Below, one piece after another: positions 6,599 through 13,884 of a stretch of DNA of 14,430 nucleotides; the stretch's first letter is position 1, and each line of letters begins with the position of its first letter. This stretch comes from Flavobacteriales bacterium UBA2040 (GTDB taxonomy: Bacteria > Bacteroidota > Bacteroidia > Flavobacteriales_D > Crocinitomicaceae). The stretch covers positions 4,840 to 19,269 of the forward strand of contig DDBE01000030.1 in NCBI GenBank assembly GCA_002332715.1, written 5' to 3'. The position numbers were made by a program, and so were the translations under genes. Below the pieces are notes generated by a model. It did not search any database. It saw nothing but the letters and a program-made list of their open reading frames with translations, and was not told the origin of the DNA.

Positions 6599-6629
6599 CA
6601 AAAATACGCACTCTAGTTATATTAATCAA
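6599..6629 (-). promoter_or_regulatory. Bacteroidota-type promoter of the hypothetical gene
   Basis: On the minus strand TTG (6629-6627) is followed after 20 nt by TATTTTTG (6606-6599), a full match to TTG-N20-TAnnTTTG. Transcription would begin near 6593, only about 10 nt before ATG 6583. This supports that ATG over the TTG at 6601 and predicts a very short leader. Confidence 0.6.
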
Positions 6630-6648
6630 CTTCTCTTAGCAACGAAGC

Positions 6649-7474
6649 CTAATCAAACTCCAAAAAAGAAATAACCTTCTTTAATACCTCATCTGTTCGG
6701 AGAATGCGAAAATATCCCGTTTCGCGCACCTCTTCTAAAGTTGCGGCTGACCAACCTTCTACTACTCTTTTGGACTCTTCAACGCTCAAAACTTTATCGA
6801 AAGTATCATGGACGATATAGGCATCTTTTACTGAAACGCCTTTAACAAAATTGCTTACATTCAAAATAGAAAGATCAAGCTTGAGTTCGAATTCGAGTTT
6901 TGTGATTAATTTCTTTTTCACCTTGTCGTGCAAGCCAACTTGTTCAGCAACGACATTAATCCGGTCCGCAAAACGATCTGGCGTAGTGAAAAGAGCATAT
7001 TTATCTATTTGTAAATGTTGTTTTTGAGAAAGTGAATATGTTGTGGCAACCCCACCAAAACTATGCGAAACCAATTTTGAAACTTTAAAATGTTCGACCA
7101 AAACACCGACTAATTCGGCGAATTCAAACAAACTTGTCTCCCCTTTACCTGTTGAACTATTGCCATGAGATGGGCCGTCAAAAGCAAGAACCGTGATGTT
7201 TTTCGCAACTAATTTGTCGATTAAATCGGCAAAATTGCCCGCTTGCCCTTCCCATCCATGAATCAACATTACCTTTTGATGGCCCCGCTTTCCATTCATA
7301 CAATTGAATGTCGAAGTCATTAAACTGAATCCTTTCTTTATCGGCTTTCGCAATGACCCCTTCTTCATGAGGCCGCAGCTTGTGAACTTGAGGATGCGTC
7401 AGTTTGTAATACGCATAATCCACAAATCGCTTTGGGAAAATTCCGGATAAAGTATATATGATTTTCTTCTTCAA
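6649..7474 (-). pseudogene. Alpha/beta hydrolase, frameshifted
   Basis: Two overlapping reading frames together make one alpha/beta hydrolase. The first frame starts at TTG 7474 (MKKKIIYTLSGIFPKRFVDY) and runs to ...IQLYEWKAG; the second carries HQKVMLIHGWEGQAG onward to TAG at 6649. The switch needs one base removed, most simply from the C4 run at 7283-7286 (G4 on the coding strand). This gives YEWKAG-HQKVMLIHGW and a protein of 274 residues, normal for the family. Visible motifs (merged numbering) are oxyanion HGW at 72-74, DGPSHGNS near 99, and nucleophile elbow SHSFGG with Ser138, where Gly is usual in the first place. The expected catalytic His near the C terminus (usually G-H-x-x-ILR) is Tyr254 in TGYFRILR. 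Real decay or a sequencing error at the homopolymer are both possible, but the Tyr favours decay. It follows rluF after 37 bp. Confidence 0.8.
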
Positions 7475-7511
7475 AGTTGTTTTTTTATCCCTATTCCTGT
7501 TCGTCCATTCC

Positions 7512-8252
7512 TTATTCGTCGGGTGCGTAGGTTTTCACCGAATGCTCTGTCATTCTATCTATTTCTTTGAGCTCAGCAGCAGTTAAATCTCTCCATTCAC
7601 CTACTGGCATGTTCAAATGGATATTCATAATGCGGACGCGTTGCAAAGTTTGCACTTCATATCCTAAAGCTTCGCACATACGGCGAATTTGACGATTCAA
7701 TCCTTGTGTAAGAATAATCTTGAACTCAAAACGACCAATTTGTTCTACTTCGCATGGTCGAGTTACCGTGTCTAAAATGGCAACACCTGCGCGCATATCT
7801 TCCAAAAATCCTTTTGTGATCGGATAATTTACACTTACCAAATATTCTTTTTCATGGTGATTTCTAGCTCTTAAAATCTTGTTGACGATGTCTCCATCGC
7901 TGGTCAAGAAAATTAAACCTTCGCTCGGTTTGTCCAGTCGTCCGATCGGGAAAATGCGACGTGGGAAATTGATGAAATCGATAATGTTATCCGGCTCAAC
8001 TCGAGTGTCCGTGGTGCAAACGATGCCAATTGGTTTATTGAACGCAATGTACACATGTCCTTCCTCCGTTTTGGAAACTTGTTCTCCATCCACAGCTACT
8101 AAATCACCTTCAGATATCTTCGTTCCCATTTCGGGCACTTTCCCGTTTATAGTGACACGTCCAGCTTCAATCAATTTGTCAGCGCCTCTTCGGGAACAGT
8201 AACCAATTTCACTTAAATATTTGTTGATTCGGGTTTGCTTCTTTTCTTCCAT
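7512..8252 (-). CDS. rluF: 23S rRNA pseudouridine synthase, RluF type
   Basis: The enzyme converts a uridine of 23S rRNA (2604 in E. coli numbering) to pseudouridine. ATG at 8250-8252 gives 246 residues, MEEKKQTRINKYLSEIGYCS, and is preferred to a TTG at 8306 because a promoter -7 element lies between them. An S4 RNA-binding domain spans about 6-55 (TRINKYLSEIGYCSRRGADK). The catalytic domain has FPIGRLDKPSEGLIFLT with the catalytic Asp107, the same number as in E. coli RluF. Other family segments are EKEYLVSV and LTQGLNRQIRRMCEALGYEV. The protein is a little shorter than the E. coli enzyme, lacking its C-terminal tail. The neighbouring downstream gene is the broken hydrolase. RluB/RluE relatives are an alternative, but the QGLNRQIRRMCEALGYEV run favours RluF. 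Confidence 0.9.
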   Translation of the reverse strand: MEEKKQTRINKYLSEIGYCSRRGADKLIEAGRVTINGKVPEMGTKISEGDLVAVDGEQVSKTEEGHVYIAFNKPIGIVCTTDTRVEPDNIIDFINFPRRIFPIGRLDKPSEGLIFLTSDGDIVNKILRARNHHEKEYLVSVNYPITKGFLEDMRAGVAILDTVTRPCEVEQIGRFEFKIILTQGLNRQIRRMCEALGYEVQTLQRVRIMNIHLNMPVGEWRDLTAAELKEIDRMTEHSVKTYAPDE

Positions 8253-8268
8253 CTTCGATATATCGCTG

Positions 8269-8276
8269 CAAAGATA
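8269..8276 (-). promoter_or_regulatory. Probable -7 element upstream of rluF
   Basis: On the minus strand TATCTTTG (8276-8269) matches TAnnTTTG. Transcription would begin near 8262, about 10 nt before the chosen ATG at 8252. No good TTG lies 19-20 nt upstream, so only the -7 element is supported. If right, it excludes the TTG start at 8306. Confidence 0.4.
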
Positions 8277-8312
8277 AGGAAAGGGAACGGCCTCATGAAA
8301 TAACAAAGCATA

Positions 8313-9023
8313 CTATTTTTCATGCAAGCGCAAAATCGAAGACGAATTCCACGTCCACAAACATGCTCGTTGTTTACATGCCTTCAATGCACCATTTGCC
8401 CAGGTGTTGCAGGTATGAAACATGGAATAAATTCCCCGGGATTCATAAAACGCATCGTCATCGCCATAAACAGCATTGGTGGAAATATTCTGCGATAAAC
8501 CCAATTTACTTTTTCGAACATGCGCATCGATGTACTTCACCAAAAGTTTATATTGTTCCTTGCTGATACGAATCGACTTTGCCGTTTCACTTTCGCCCAT
8601 GTTCTTGTACAAGGTGGCATGTACTGCAGCCGTGCTCAACCCAAATGCTGCTTTTGTGGCAGTTTTAAAGGTCAGATCGCCCCAAGTTGGGGTATCCAAG
8701 TAAAACCCTTTGTCACCCCAACCTACCGCAACCCAATTAAAATCTGTGTTTGTTCCACGGGTATTGGAAGACGGGAAGGTTCGTTTCCAATTTTTCACCT
8801 TGTTGGTGTACGGCATCACCACATCGGTGTGCACTCCATTGAAGAGGACAAAAATCTCAATAGTTTGATCTTTAGACAACTCTTTACTGGTCGAAATTCT
8901 AGATAAAATAAATCCGATAATTAAATACAAAAGAATGAAAGCAAGAAAATAAAGGAACACTCGAAGAGTTTTTCGAAGTATCCATTTTAAGACAGAACCA
9001 AGGTTTCGCGTTGTCAAATTCAT
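8313..9023 (-). CDS. DUF2459 / TIGR02117 family membrane-anchored protein
   Basis: The 236-residue protein has a basic N terminus, then one membrane helix (about 20-42, VFLYFLAFILLYLIIGFILS), and a soluble domain that likely faces the periplasm. Family motifs are NGVHTDVVMPY, VAVGWGDKGFYLDTPTWGDL, AAVHATLYKN and FHTCNTWANGALKAC. The Cys of HTCNTW and the His of NGVHTD look like candidates for an active site, as both are strongly retained in this family as I know it, but no reaction has been established. TIGR02117 was named for proteins seen near urease genes; no urease genes are visible here. Length is normal. The end, LWTWNSSSILRLHEK, has Trp where family members usually have Pro-Phe. Start ATG is clear; rluF follows after 60 bp. 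Confidence 0.82.
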   Translation of the reverse strand: MNLTTRNLGSVLKWILRKTLRVFLYFLAFILLYLIIGFILSRISTSKELSKDQTIEIFVLFNGVHTDVVMPYTNKVKNWKRTFPSSNTRGTNTDFNWVAVGWGDKGFYLDTPTWGDLTFKTATKAAFGLSTAAVHATLYKNMGESETAKSIRISKEQYKLLVKYIDAHVRKSKLGLSQNISTNAVYGDDDAFYESRGIYSMFHTCNTWANGALKACKQRACLWTWNSSSILRLHEK

Positions 9024-9055
9024 CTTTTATTTGTCCAATTTAAGACTTTTCGATG

Positions 9056-9086
9056 AAACAATATGTCTTACCTCGCTCCTGACAAA
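9056..9086 (-). promoter_or_regulatory. Weak candidate promoter for the DUF2459 gene
   Basis: In the 130 bp divergent gap, minus-strand TTTG (9086-9083) is followed after 19 nt by TATTGTTT (9063-9056), which differs from TAnnTTTG at two places. It sits about 33 nt before the ATG at 9023. No good match was found on the plus strand for the kinase gene. Confidence 0.25.
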
Positions 9087-9153
9087 CGCGTTAAAAAAGG
9101 TTAAGCTCTATTAAAGACAGAAATGATAGATTAATTTCGATAAAAAGTAGCGA

Positions 9154-10782
9154 TTGAGGAAGGCAAGAATTAATATAGTATCGTTATTAGTTGGAACAGC
9201 ATTGTTCTCTCTACTTGTCATTCAAGCAGTGCAAGTTGGTCAATTGTATAATCGGAAAAACTACCAGTTCAAACGTAAGCTAAGCACATCGCTTGAGAAA
9301 ATTGCTTTACAACATGAAAAATCGGAAGACATCCAGCGTTACATGCAGATTGTCAACAAAGATTTTAGTGGACAATATCGAGATGTTCTGAAAGAAGAAT
9401 TTCAGAACTTGTTAAGTTTAAATGAATCGATTTCAATAAAAGACACCTCTATTCTGGAGCCCGATGGTTTACACGACTATTTGGTTGTAAAAGGTAGATC
9501 GTTTGATTCTCTAACCGGAATAACTGCAGAACACAAAGTACTTGCTCGAGATGTAAGGCAATTGCGCGAACTTTTTGACCAGCAAAAAAAGACGATTCCA
9601 CAAAATGATTCAGTGGCTGTAGCTATTCAGTTGGACCAAAAAGTCCTACAACAGATGTTTAAAAAGGCCAAGTTCGTCAACGAAATGTTGATTGAAACCT
9701 TCCGAAGTAATGTCTATCTCCAGCCATTTGAAAGAATAGACATCGCTTTCTTGGATTCGGTCATAAAAAATGAATTATCGACCGACGAATTGCCTCAGGA
9801 ATATCAATTCATGATTGAAGGGGAGAATACCTTACCCGTTGTTTTCCCTGACCCACCAAAAACCTACAATGTAAAAATAGATACATCGTTAACCGTCTCG
9901 AGTCGAACCCAAATGTTCCCGAGCAACATGCTAGAAGATCATTTGACCTTACATGTTTATTTTCCAAAACGAAATGCCTTCATCTTAAGAGAAATGTTGG
10001 GCACAATTGGTTTTAGTCTGGCTTTGATGTTGATCATCGTCATTACCATCGTCTTCATGTTCCGAACTATCTTGGCGCAAAAACGCTTGTCCGATTTGAA
10101 AAACGATTTTGTGAATAACATGACCCACGAATTCAAAACACCAATTAGCACCATTTCTTTGGCTTGCGAAGCAATGAGTGATAGCCAAATGATGGGCACT
10201 GCAGTCGAAAAAGCTTCTCCTTTTGTGAAAATGATTGGTGAAGAAAACAAACGATTGAGTTTACTTGTCGAAAGTATTTTACAAAGTAATGTCCTCGAAA
10301 AAGGAAAAATCAACTTGCAAGAAGAAACAATACTATTGAACGAATTGGTGTATGATATTACGCAAAACGTTCAGCTTCGCGTCAATTCCTTGGGTGGTAC
10401 TTTAAAAACAAATATTTCTCAGGAAATGATGGAAGTCTCTGCAGATAAGATGCATCTTTCAAATTGCATTAACAACCTGATAGACAACGCAATAAAATAT
10501 AGCGCTGAAGCTCCTGCGATTGCAGTTACTGTAAAAAAAGAAAAAAATAGTATCCGAATTGAAGTGAAGGATAATGGAATTGGGATAAAAAAAGAGCACA
10601 TTGATAAAATATTTGATAAATTATTCCGTGTTCCTACTGGAAATGTGCACAATGTGAAAGGCTTTGGTCTCGGTTTGAGCTATGTGAAATCCATTGCCGA
10701 GATGCACAAATGGAACTTAACTGTAAAAAGTATCTACGGGGAAGGCTCGACATTTGGAATAGAAATTAACACTAATACATAA
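9154..10782 (+). CDS. Sensor histidine kinase, RprX-like
   Basis: This 542-residue membrane kinase likely autophosphorylates on His325 and passes phosphate to the regulator encoded next. TTG at 9154 is the start; a TAG lies two codons upstream and no nearby ATG would keep the first membrane helix. Helix 1 spans about 9-28 (VSLLVGTALFSLLVIQAVQV). The periplasmic region (about 30-278) is large, helical and coiled near 40-85 and 125-180, with no recognised ligand domain. Helix 2 is about 282-305. The HisKA box is NDFVNNMTHEFKTPISTISL. The ATPase domain shows the N box NLIDNAIKYS (N445), G1 DNGIGI (473-478), F box IFDKLFRVP and G2 GFGLGLSYVK. The HisKA sequence resembles Bacteroidota RprX. The RprY-like regulator follows 4 bp later. 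The signal sensed is unknown. Confidence 0.93.
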   Translation: MRKARINIVSLLVGTALFSLLVIQAVQVGQLYNRKNYQFKRKLSTSLEKIALQHEKSEDIQRYMQIVNKDFSGQYRDVLKEEFQNLLSLNESISIKDTSILEPDGLHDYLVVKGRSFDSLTGITAEHKVLARDVRQLRELFDQQKKTIPQNDSVAVAIQLDQKVLQQMFKKAKFVNEMLIETFRSNVYLQPFERIDIAFLDSVIKNELSTDELPQEYQFMIEGENTLPVVFPDPPKTYNVKIDTSLTVSSRTQMFPSNMLEDHLTLHVYFPKRNAFILREMLGTIGFSLALMLIIVITIVFMFRTILAQKRLSDLKNDFVNNMTHEFKTPISTISLACEAMSDSQMMGTAVEKASPFVKMIGEENKRLSLLVESILQSNVLEKGKINLQEETILLNELVYDITQNVQLRVNSLGGTLKTNISQEMMEVSADKMHLSNCINNLIDNAIKYSAEAPAIAVTVKKEKNSIRIEVKDNGIGIKKEHIDKIFDKLFRVPTGNVHNVKGFGLGLSYVKSIAEMHKWNLTVKSIYGEGSTFGIEINTNT

Positions 10783-10786
10783 TACG

Positions 10787-11467
10787 ATGAACATATTATT
10801 GGCAGAAGATGATTTAAATTTGGGAGAATTACTTTCAAATTTTCTAAAGAGTAAAGGATACCAAGTTGATTTAACCAGAAATGGGAAATTAGCTTTCGAA
10901 CGATTCAATCAAAAGAAATTTGACTTTTGCATTTTCGATGTTATGATGCCGGAAATGGATGGTTTTACTTTGGCAAAAGAGATACGAGAATTGGACAAGA
11001 AAGTGCCGATTTTATTCTTGACGGCGAAAGCGATGAAAGAAGACAAACTAGAAGGTTTCGCCCTTGGTGCCGATGATTATTTGACCAAACCATTCTCTAT
11101 GGAAGAGCTTTTGGCGCGCATCACGGCAATTTCTCGTCGTGCAGACATTGGTGAAGCCAGCGAAGAAGAAAAATACCAGGTCGGGACGATTGCTTACGAA
11201 CCAACGTATCGTATTTTACATTTAGCCGAAGGCAAGAAAAAATTGACAACGAAAGAGAATCAATTGCTTCATTTATTAGTTAAAAACAAAAATGAAATTT
11301 TGGACAGACAGGCAACTTTGCGTGCCATTTGGGGCGATGACAATTATTTCAACGGTCGAAGCATGGATGTATACATTGCGAAAATCAGAAAGCTGTTGAG
11401 AGAAGATCCGAACATTGAGATAATGAATGTACATGGGAAGGGTTTTAAATTGGTTATCAAAGAGTAA
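10787..11467 (+). CDS. OmpR/PhoB-family response regulator, RprY-like
   Basis: The 226-residue protein has an N-terminal receiver domain (1-118) and a C-terminal winged-helix DNA-binding domain (about 130-226). In the receiver, Asp8 and Asp9 form the acidic pocket, Asp51 in FDVMMPEMDGF is the phosphorylation site, Thr79 and Lys101 (TKPFSMEEL) complete the active site. The effector domain has TTKENQLLHLLVKNKNEILD, a recognition region with AIWGDDNYFNGRSMDVYIAK and the closing VHGKGFKLVI. The WGDDNYFN...SMDVYI stretch is the RprY-type signature of Bacteroidota. It lies 4 bp after the kinase gene, so the two are one transcription unit and form a cognate pair. Target genes are unknown; the small membrane protein and S9 peptidase downstream are candidates by position only. 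Confidence 0.95.
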   Translation: MNILLAEDDLNLGELLSNFLKSKGYQVDLTRNGKLAFERFNQKKFDFCIFDVMMPEMDGFTLAKEIRELDKKVPILFLTAKAMKEDKLEGFALGADDYLTKPFSMEELLARITAISRRADIGEASEEEKYQVGTIAYEPTYRILHLAEGKKKLTTKENQLLHLLVKNKNEILDRQATLRAIWGDDNYFNGRSMDVYIAKIRKLLREDPNIEIMNVHGKGFKLVIKE

Positions 11468-11521
11468 GTAGAATTATTTTACAGTTTTTCGTTGCATTTT
11501 TCTGAATAATTTTCTACTTTT
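11468..11521 (+). terminator. Possible imperfect terminator hairpin
   Basis: Just after the response-regulator stop, the left arm (11468-11484, GTAGAATTATTTTACAG) can pair with the right arm (11502-11517, CTGAATAATTTTCTAC) through three short helices separated by bulges, followed by TTTT. The stem is AT-rich and interrupted, so termination may be weak or absent. Confidence 0.25.
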
Positions 11522-11530
11522 CATGTGCAT

Positions 11531-11538
11531 TAACTTTG
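11531..11538 (+). promoter_or_regulatory. TAnnTTTG element abutting the small membrane gene start
   Basis: TAACTTTG matches the Bacteroidota -7 element exactly but lies one base before the ATG at 11540, and no TTG is at the right upstream distance. If used, transcription would begin inside the first codon and translation would have to start at the ATG at 11570. It may equally be chance. Confidence 0.2.
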
Positions 11539-11539
11539 A

Positions 11540-11758
11540 ATGAGAGGAATAAGACGTTTTCAAAGAATCATGATTGTGACCTTAGTTGGTCTTAATATCC
11601 TTGTGTTTTCAACTTCTTTTTACGGCGATTTAAGTTCTGCACTTGGTCACGCGCTACTTGGAATGTCCGTAACTTTCTTTATGTTATTGGCATACAGTGT
11701 CTATCGCCGTTATAGATACAGCAATAAATCGGAGCAAGGAACGCCTCAATCCCAATAG
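11540..11758 (+). CDS. Small two-helix membrane protein, unrecognised
   Basis: The 72-residue product begins MRGIRRFQRIMIVTLVGLNI and has two likely membrane helices, about 10-25 and 34-54, separated by a short segment (FYGDLSSALGHAL). A basic end (YRRYRYSNKSEQ) follows. Both tails are positively charged, so both probably lie in the cytoplasm with a short periplasmic hairpin. I do not recognise a family. A second ATG at 11570 (residue 11) would remove the basic N terminus and leave the helices. It stands between the two-component system (72 bp upstream) and the S9 peptidase (33 bp downstream) on the same strand. A role as an accessory to either is only suggested by position. Absence of stops and clear membrane pattern support a real gene. 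Confidence 0.6.
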   Translation: MRGIRRFQRIMIVTLVGLNILVFSTSFYGDLSSALGHALLGMSVTFFMLLAYSVYRRYRYSNKSEQGTPQSQ

Positions 11759-11791
11759 ATTTAATATCTTCACAATTACCAAAATAAATAT

Positions 11792-13813
11792 ATGAAACTC
11801 ATTTTCCTTTTGGGAATGGCATTGTTTTGTCTTCCTTCGGTTGCCCAACAAAATTTTAGTCCCGAGAAACTTTGGGAATTGAACCGGCTTAGTGGTGGCG
11901 ATTTATCACCTGACAAAATGAACATTCTGTATTCACTTTCGAGTTACGATATTGCAGCAAACAAAGGAAACACCGATTTATATGTGTACAATTTAGATCA
12001 GAAAAAGTCGACTCAAATTACCAAAACACCTTCTTCAGAGTTTGAAGCAAAATGGTCAAAATCAGGAGACATCACTTTTCTTTCTGCTGAAACTGGTTCA
12101 GTGCAGTTGTGGAAAATAAATATTACAGGTGCGAAAAAGGTGCAAATGTCAAACATAGACGGTGGAGTTGATGGATACGTTCTTTCGCCACTTGAAGACA
12201 AAATTGTTCTTTTGCGTTCGGTAAAAACAGAAAAAACGATTCAAGATATTCACCCCGATTTACCTTTGGCAAATGCAAGAATAGAAAACGATCTATTTTA
12301 CCGTCATTGGAATCAGTGGGAAGACGAATTCAAAACCCATCTTTTTTTACACGACATTGCAAACGGCAAAGTTTCAAACATAGGAATTGATCTACTTGAA
12401 GGGGAAGCTTTTGATGGCATAGTTCCGCCCTTTAGCGGAAGCGAAAGTGTAGTTTTTTCTGGAAATGGAGACAAAGTGTACTACACAAGTAAGAAATTAA
12501 GAGGTAAAGAATTTGCGACTAGCACCAATAGCGATGTGTATGAATACACCATCGAAAGTGGAAACACTTTCAATTACACGGCTGATGGTAAAGGGTACGA
12601 CAATTCACCTACCATTTCTCCGAACAACATCAAGTTTTCTTGGTTGCGGATGGAAAGAAATGGTTTTGAGGCCGACCGAAACGTCATTCAATTGAAAGAT
12701 TTGAGTTCGGGGAAAATCATTCCATTGAAACTAAGCATGGACCTTACCGTTAGTGACTTTCAATGGGAATCAAATGGAAAATCCATCATTTTTTCAGCTC
12801 CTTACCGAGGCGTTCAGCAATTGTTTTCTCACGATTTAAAATCGAATGTAACAACCCAATTAACGACTGGCAGAAAAAACGTAGTTCATTACGATTTGGC
12901 TGAAAAAGAAATTGTTTTGGCCATGCAATCTATGCTAGACCCAACCGATTTGTATATCTATAACCGAAAGAAAAAAGATATCATTCAAATCACTTTTGTC
13001 AATGCGGCGGAGATGAAAAACATCACTAATCCAACAATTGAAGAAAGATGGATTAAAAATTCCGAAGGAAAAGACATGCTGACTTGGGTTTTGTTTCCAC
13101 CAAACTTTGATGCAAACAAGAAATACCCAACACTACTCTATTGCCAAGGCGGACCGCAAAGCATGGTAAGTCAGTTCTTTTCCTATCGTTGGAATTTGAT
13201 GTTAATGGCATCACAAGGATACATTATTGTAGCACCGAATAGAACGGGACTGCCTGGTTTTGGTCAAGAATGGAACGACGACATTTCTAAAGATTGGGGA
13301 GGTCAGCCGATGCGTGATTACCTGACAGCCATTGATGAAGTTTCGAAAGAATTATACGTCGACAAAGACAAGCGCGGAGCAGTCGGTGCTTCTTATGGTG
13401 GATATTCGATTTATTACCTGGCTGGAATTCACGAAAACCGATTCAAAACATTCATCGCACACTGCGGATTGTTCAATTTGGAAAGTTGGTACGGCACCAC
13501 TGAAGAATTATTTTTCGCGAATTGGGACATCGGCGGACCATATTGGGACACAAATAACAAAGATTTGTACGAAAAAAATAGTCCCCACAAAATGGTAAAC
13601 AAATGGACGACTCCTTTATTAGTTATCCATGGCGGTATGGACTTCCGAGTGCCTGAAGGTGAAGGTATGCAAGCTTTTCAAGCCGCGCAGTTGATGGGTT
13701 TGAAGAGTCGATATTTGTATTTTCCGACAGAAGGACATTGGATTCAAAAACCACAAAACGGTATGCTATGGCAACGAGAATTTTTTAAGTGGTTGGCTGA
13801 AGATTTGAAATAG
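11792..13813 (+). CDS. Secreted S9 family dipeptidyl peptidase (DPP5-like)
   Basis: The 673-residue serine peptidase probably removes dipeptides from oligopeptides in the periplasm. A signal peptide covers about 1-18 (MKLIFLLGMALFCLPSVA). The N-terminal half (20-410) is a WD-like beta-propeller, with repeating units such as EFEAKWSKSGDITFLSAE and TISPNNIKFSWLRMERNG. The catalytic domain (about 420-673) has the nucleophile GASYGGY (Ser534), Asp617 in HGGMDFRVP and His649 in TEGHWIQKPQN. The oxyanion/lid region LLYCQGGPQSMV is typical of S9 members. The H-W-x-x-KPQN ending and WQREFFKWL tail resemble DPP5-type enzymes of Bacteroidota such as Porphyromonas DPP5. Exact substrate preference cannot be read from sequence. 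Start ATG lies 33 bp after the small membrane gene; all three triad residues are present. Confidence 0.92.
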   Translation: MKLIFLLGMALFCLPSVAQQNFSPEKLWELNRLSGGDLSPDKMNILYSLSSYDIAANKGNTDLYVYNLDQKKSTQITKTPSSEFEAKWSKSGDITFLSAETGSVQLWKINITGAKKVQMSNIDGGVDGYVLSPLEDKIVLLRSVKTEKTIQDIHPDLPLANARIENDLFYRHWNQWEDEFKTHLFLHDIANGKVSNIGIDLLEGEAFDGIVPPFSGSESVVFSGNGDKVYYTSKKLRGKEFATSTNSDVYEYTIESGNTFNYTADGKGYDNSPTISPNNIKFSWLRMERNGFEADRNVIQLKDLSSGKIIPLKLSMDLTVSDFQWESNGKSIIFSAPYRGVQQLFSHDLKSNVTTQLTTGRKNVVHYDLAEKEIVLAMQSMLDPTDLYIYNRKKKDIIQITFVNAAEMKNITNPTIEERWIKNSEGKDMLTWVLFPPNFDANKKYPTLLYCQGGPQSMVSQFFSYRWNLMLMASQGYIIVAPNRTGLPGFGQEWNDDISKDWGGQPMRDYLTAIDEVSKELYVDKDKRGAVGASYGGYSIYYLAGIHENRFKTFIAHCGLFNLESWYGTTEELFFANWDIGGPYWDTNNKDLYEKNSPHKMVNKWTTPLLVIHGGMDFRVPEGEGMQAFQAAQLMGLKSRYLYFPTEGHWIQKPQNGMLWQREFFKWLAEDLK

Positions 13814-13821
13814 AATAATCC

Positions 13822-13852
13822 TTGTTTGAAACGAACCAATTGAGTACTTTTA
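13822..13852 (+). promoter_or_regulatory. Bacteroidota-type promoter of the exporter gene
   Basis: TTG (13822-13824) is followed after 20 nt by TACTTTTA (13845-13852), one mismatch from TAnnTTTG. Transcription would start near 13857 and leave a leader of about 28 nt, A-rich with no Shine-Dalgarno sequence, before the ATG at 13885. It separates the exporter from the peptidase gene transcriptionally. Confidence 0.5.
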
Positions 13853-13884
13853 GCGCCTTCAACCCATAAAGAAAACAGACCATA

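Noticed and set aside
7283..7286. Programmed ribosomal frameshift in the hydrolase
   Set aside because: No recognised slippery site plus structure, and the missing catalytic His suggests decay instead.
7178..7368. The two overlapping hydrolase frames as two separate genes
   Set aside because: Each half lacks what the other supplies, and one base removed at 7283-7286 restores a normal family protein, so one broken gene is the better reading.
8253..8306. Longer RluF start at TTG 8306 (18 more residues)
   Set aside because: The extra residues do not resemble the family N terminus and a promoter -7 element lies between the two starts.
8520..8906. 128-codon plus-strand open frame antisense to the DUF2459 gene
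   Set aside because: It is the mirror of a well-supported family protein and its translation has no coherent domain pattern.
9957..10313. 118-codon minus-strand open frame within the histidine kinase
   Set aside because: Antisense to the second membrane helix and HisKA region, which are unmistakable; no promoter or domain support.
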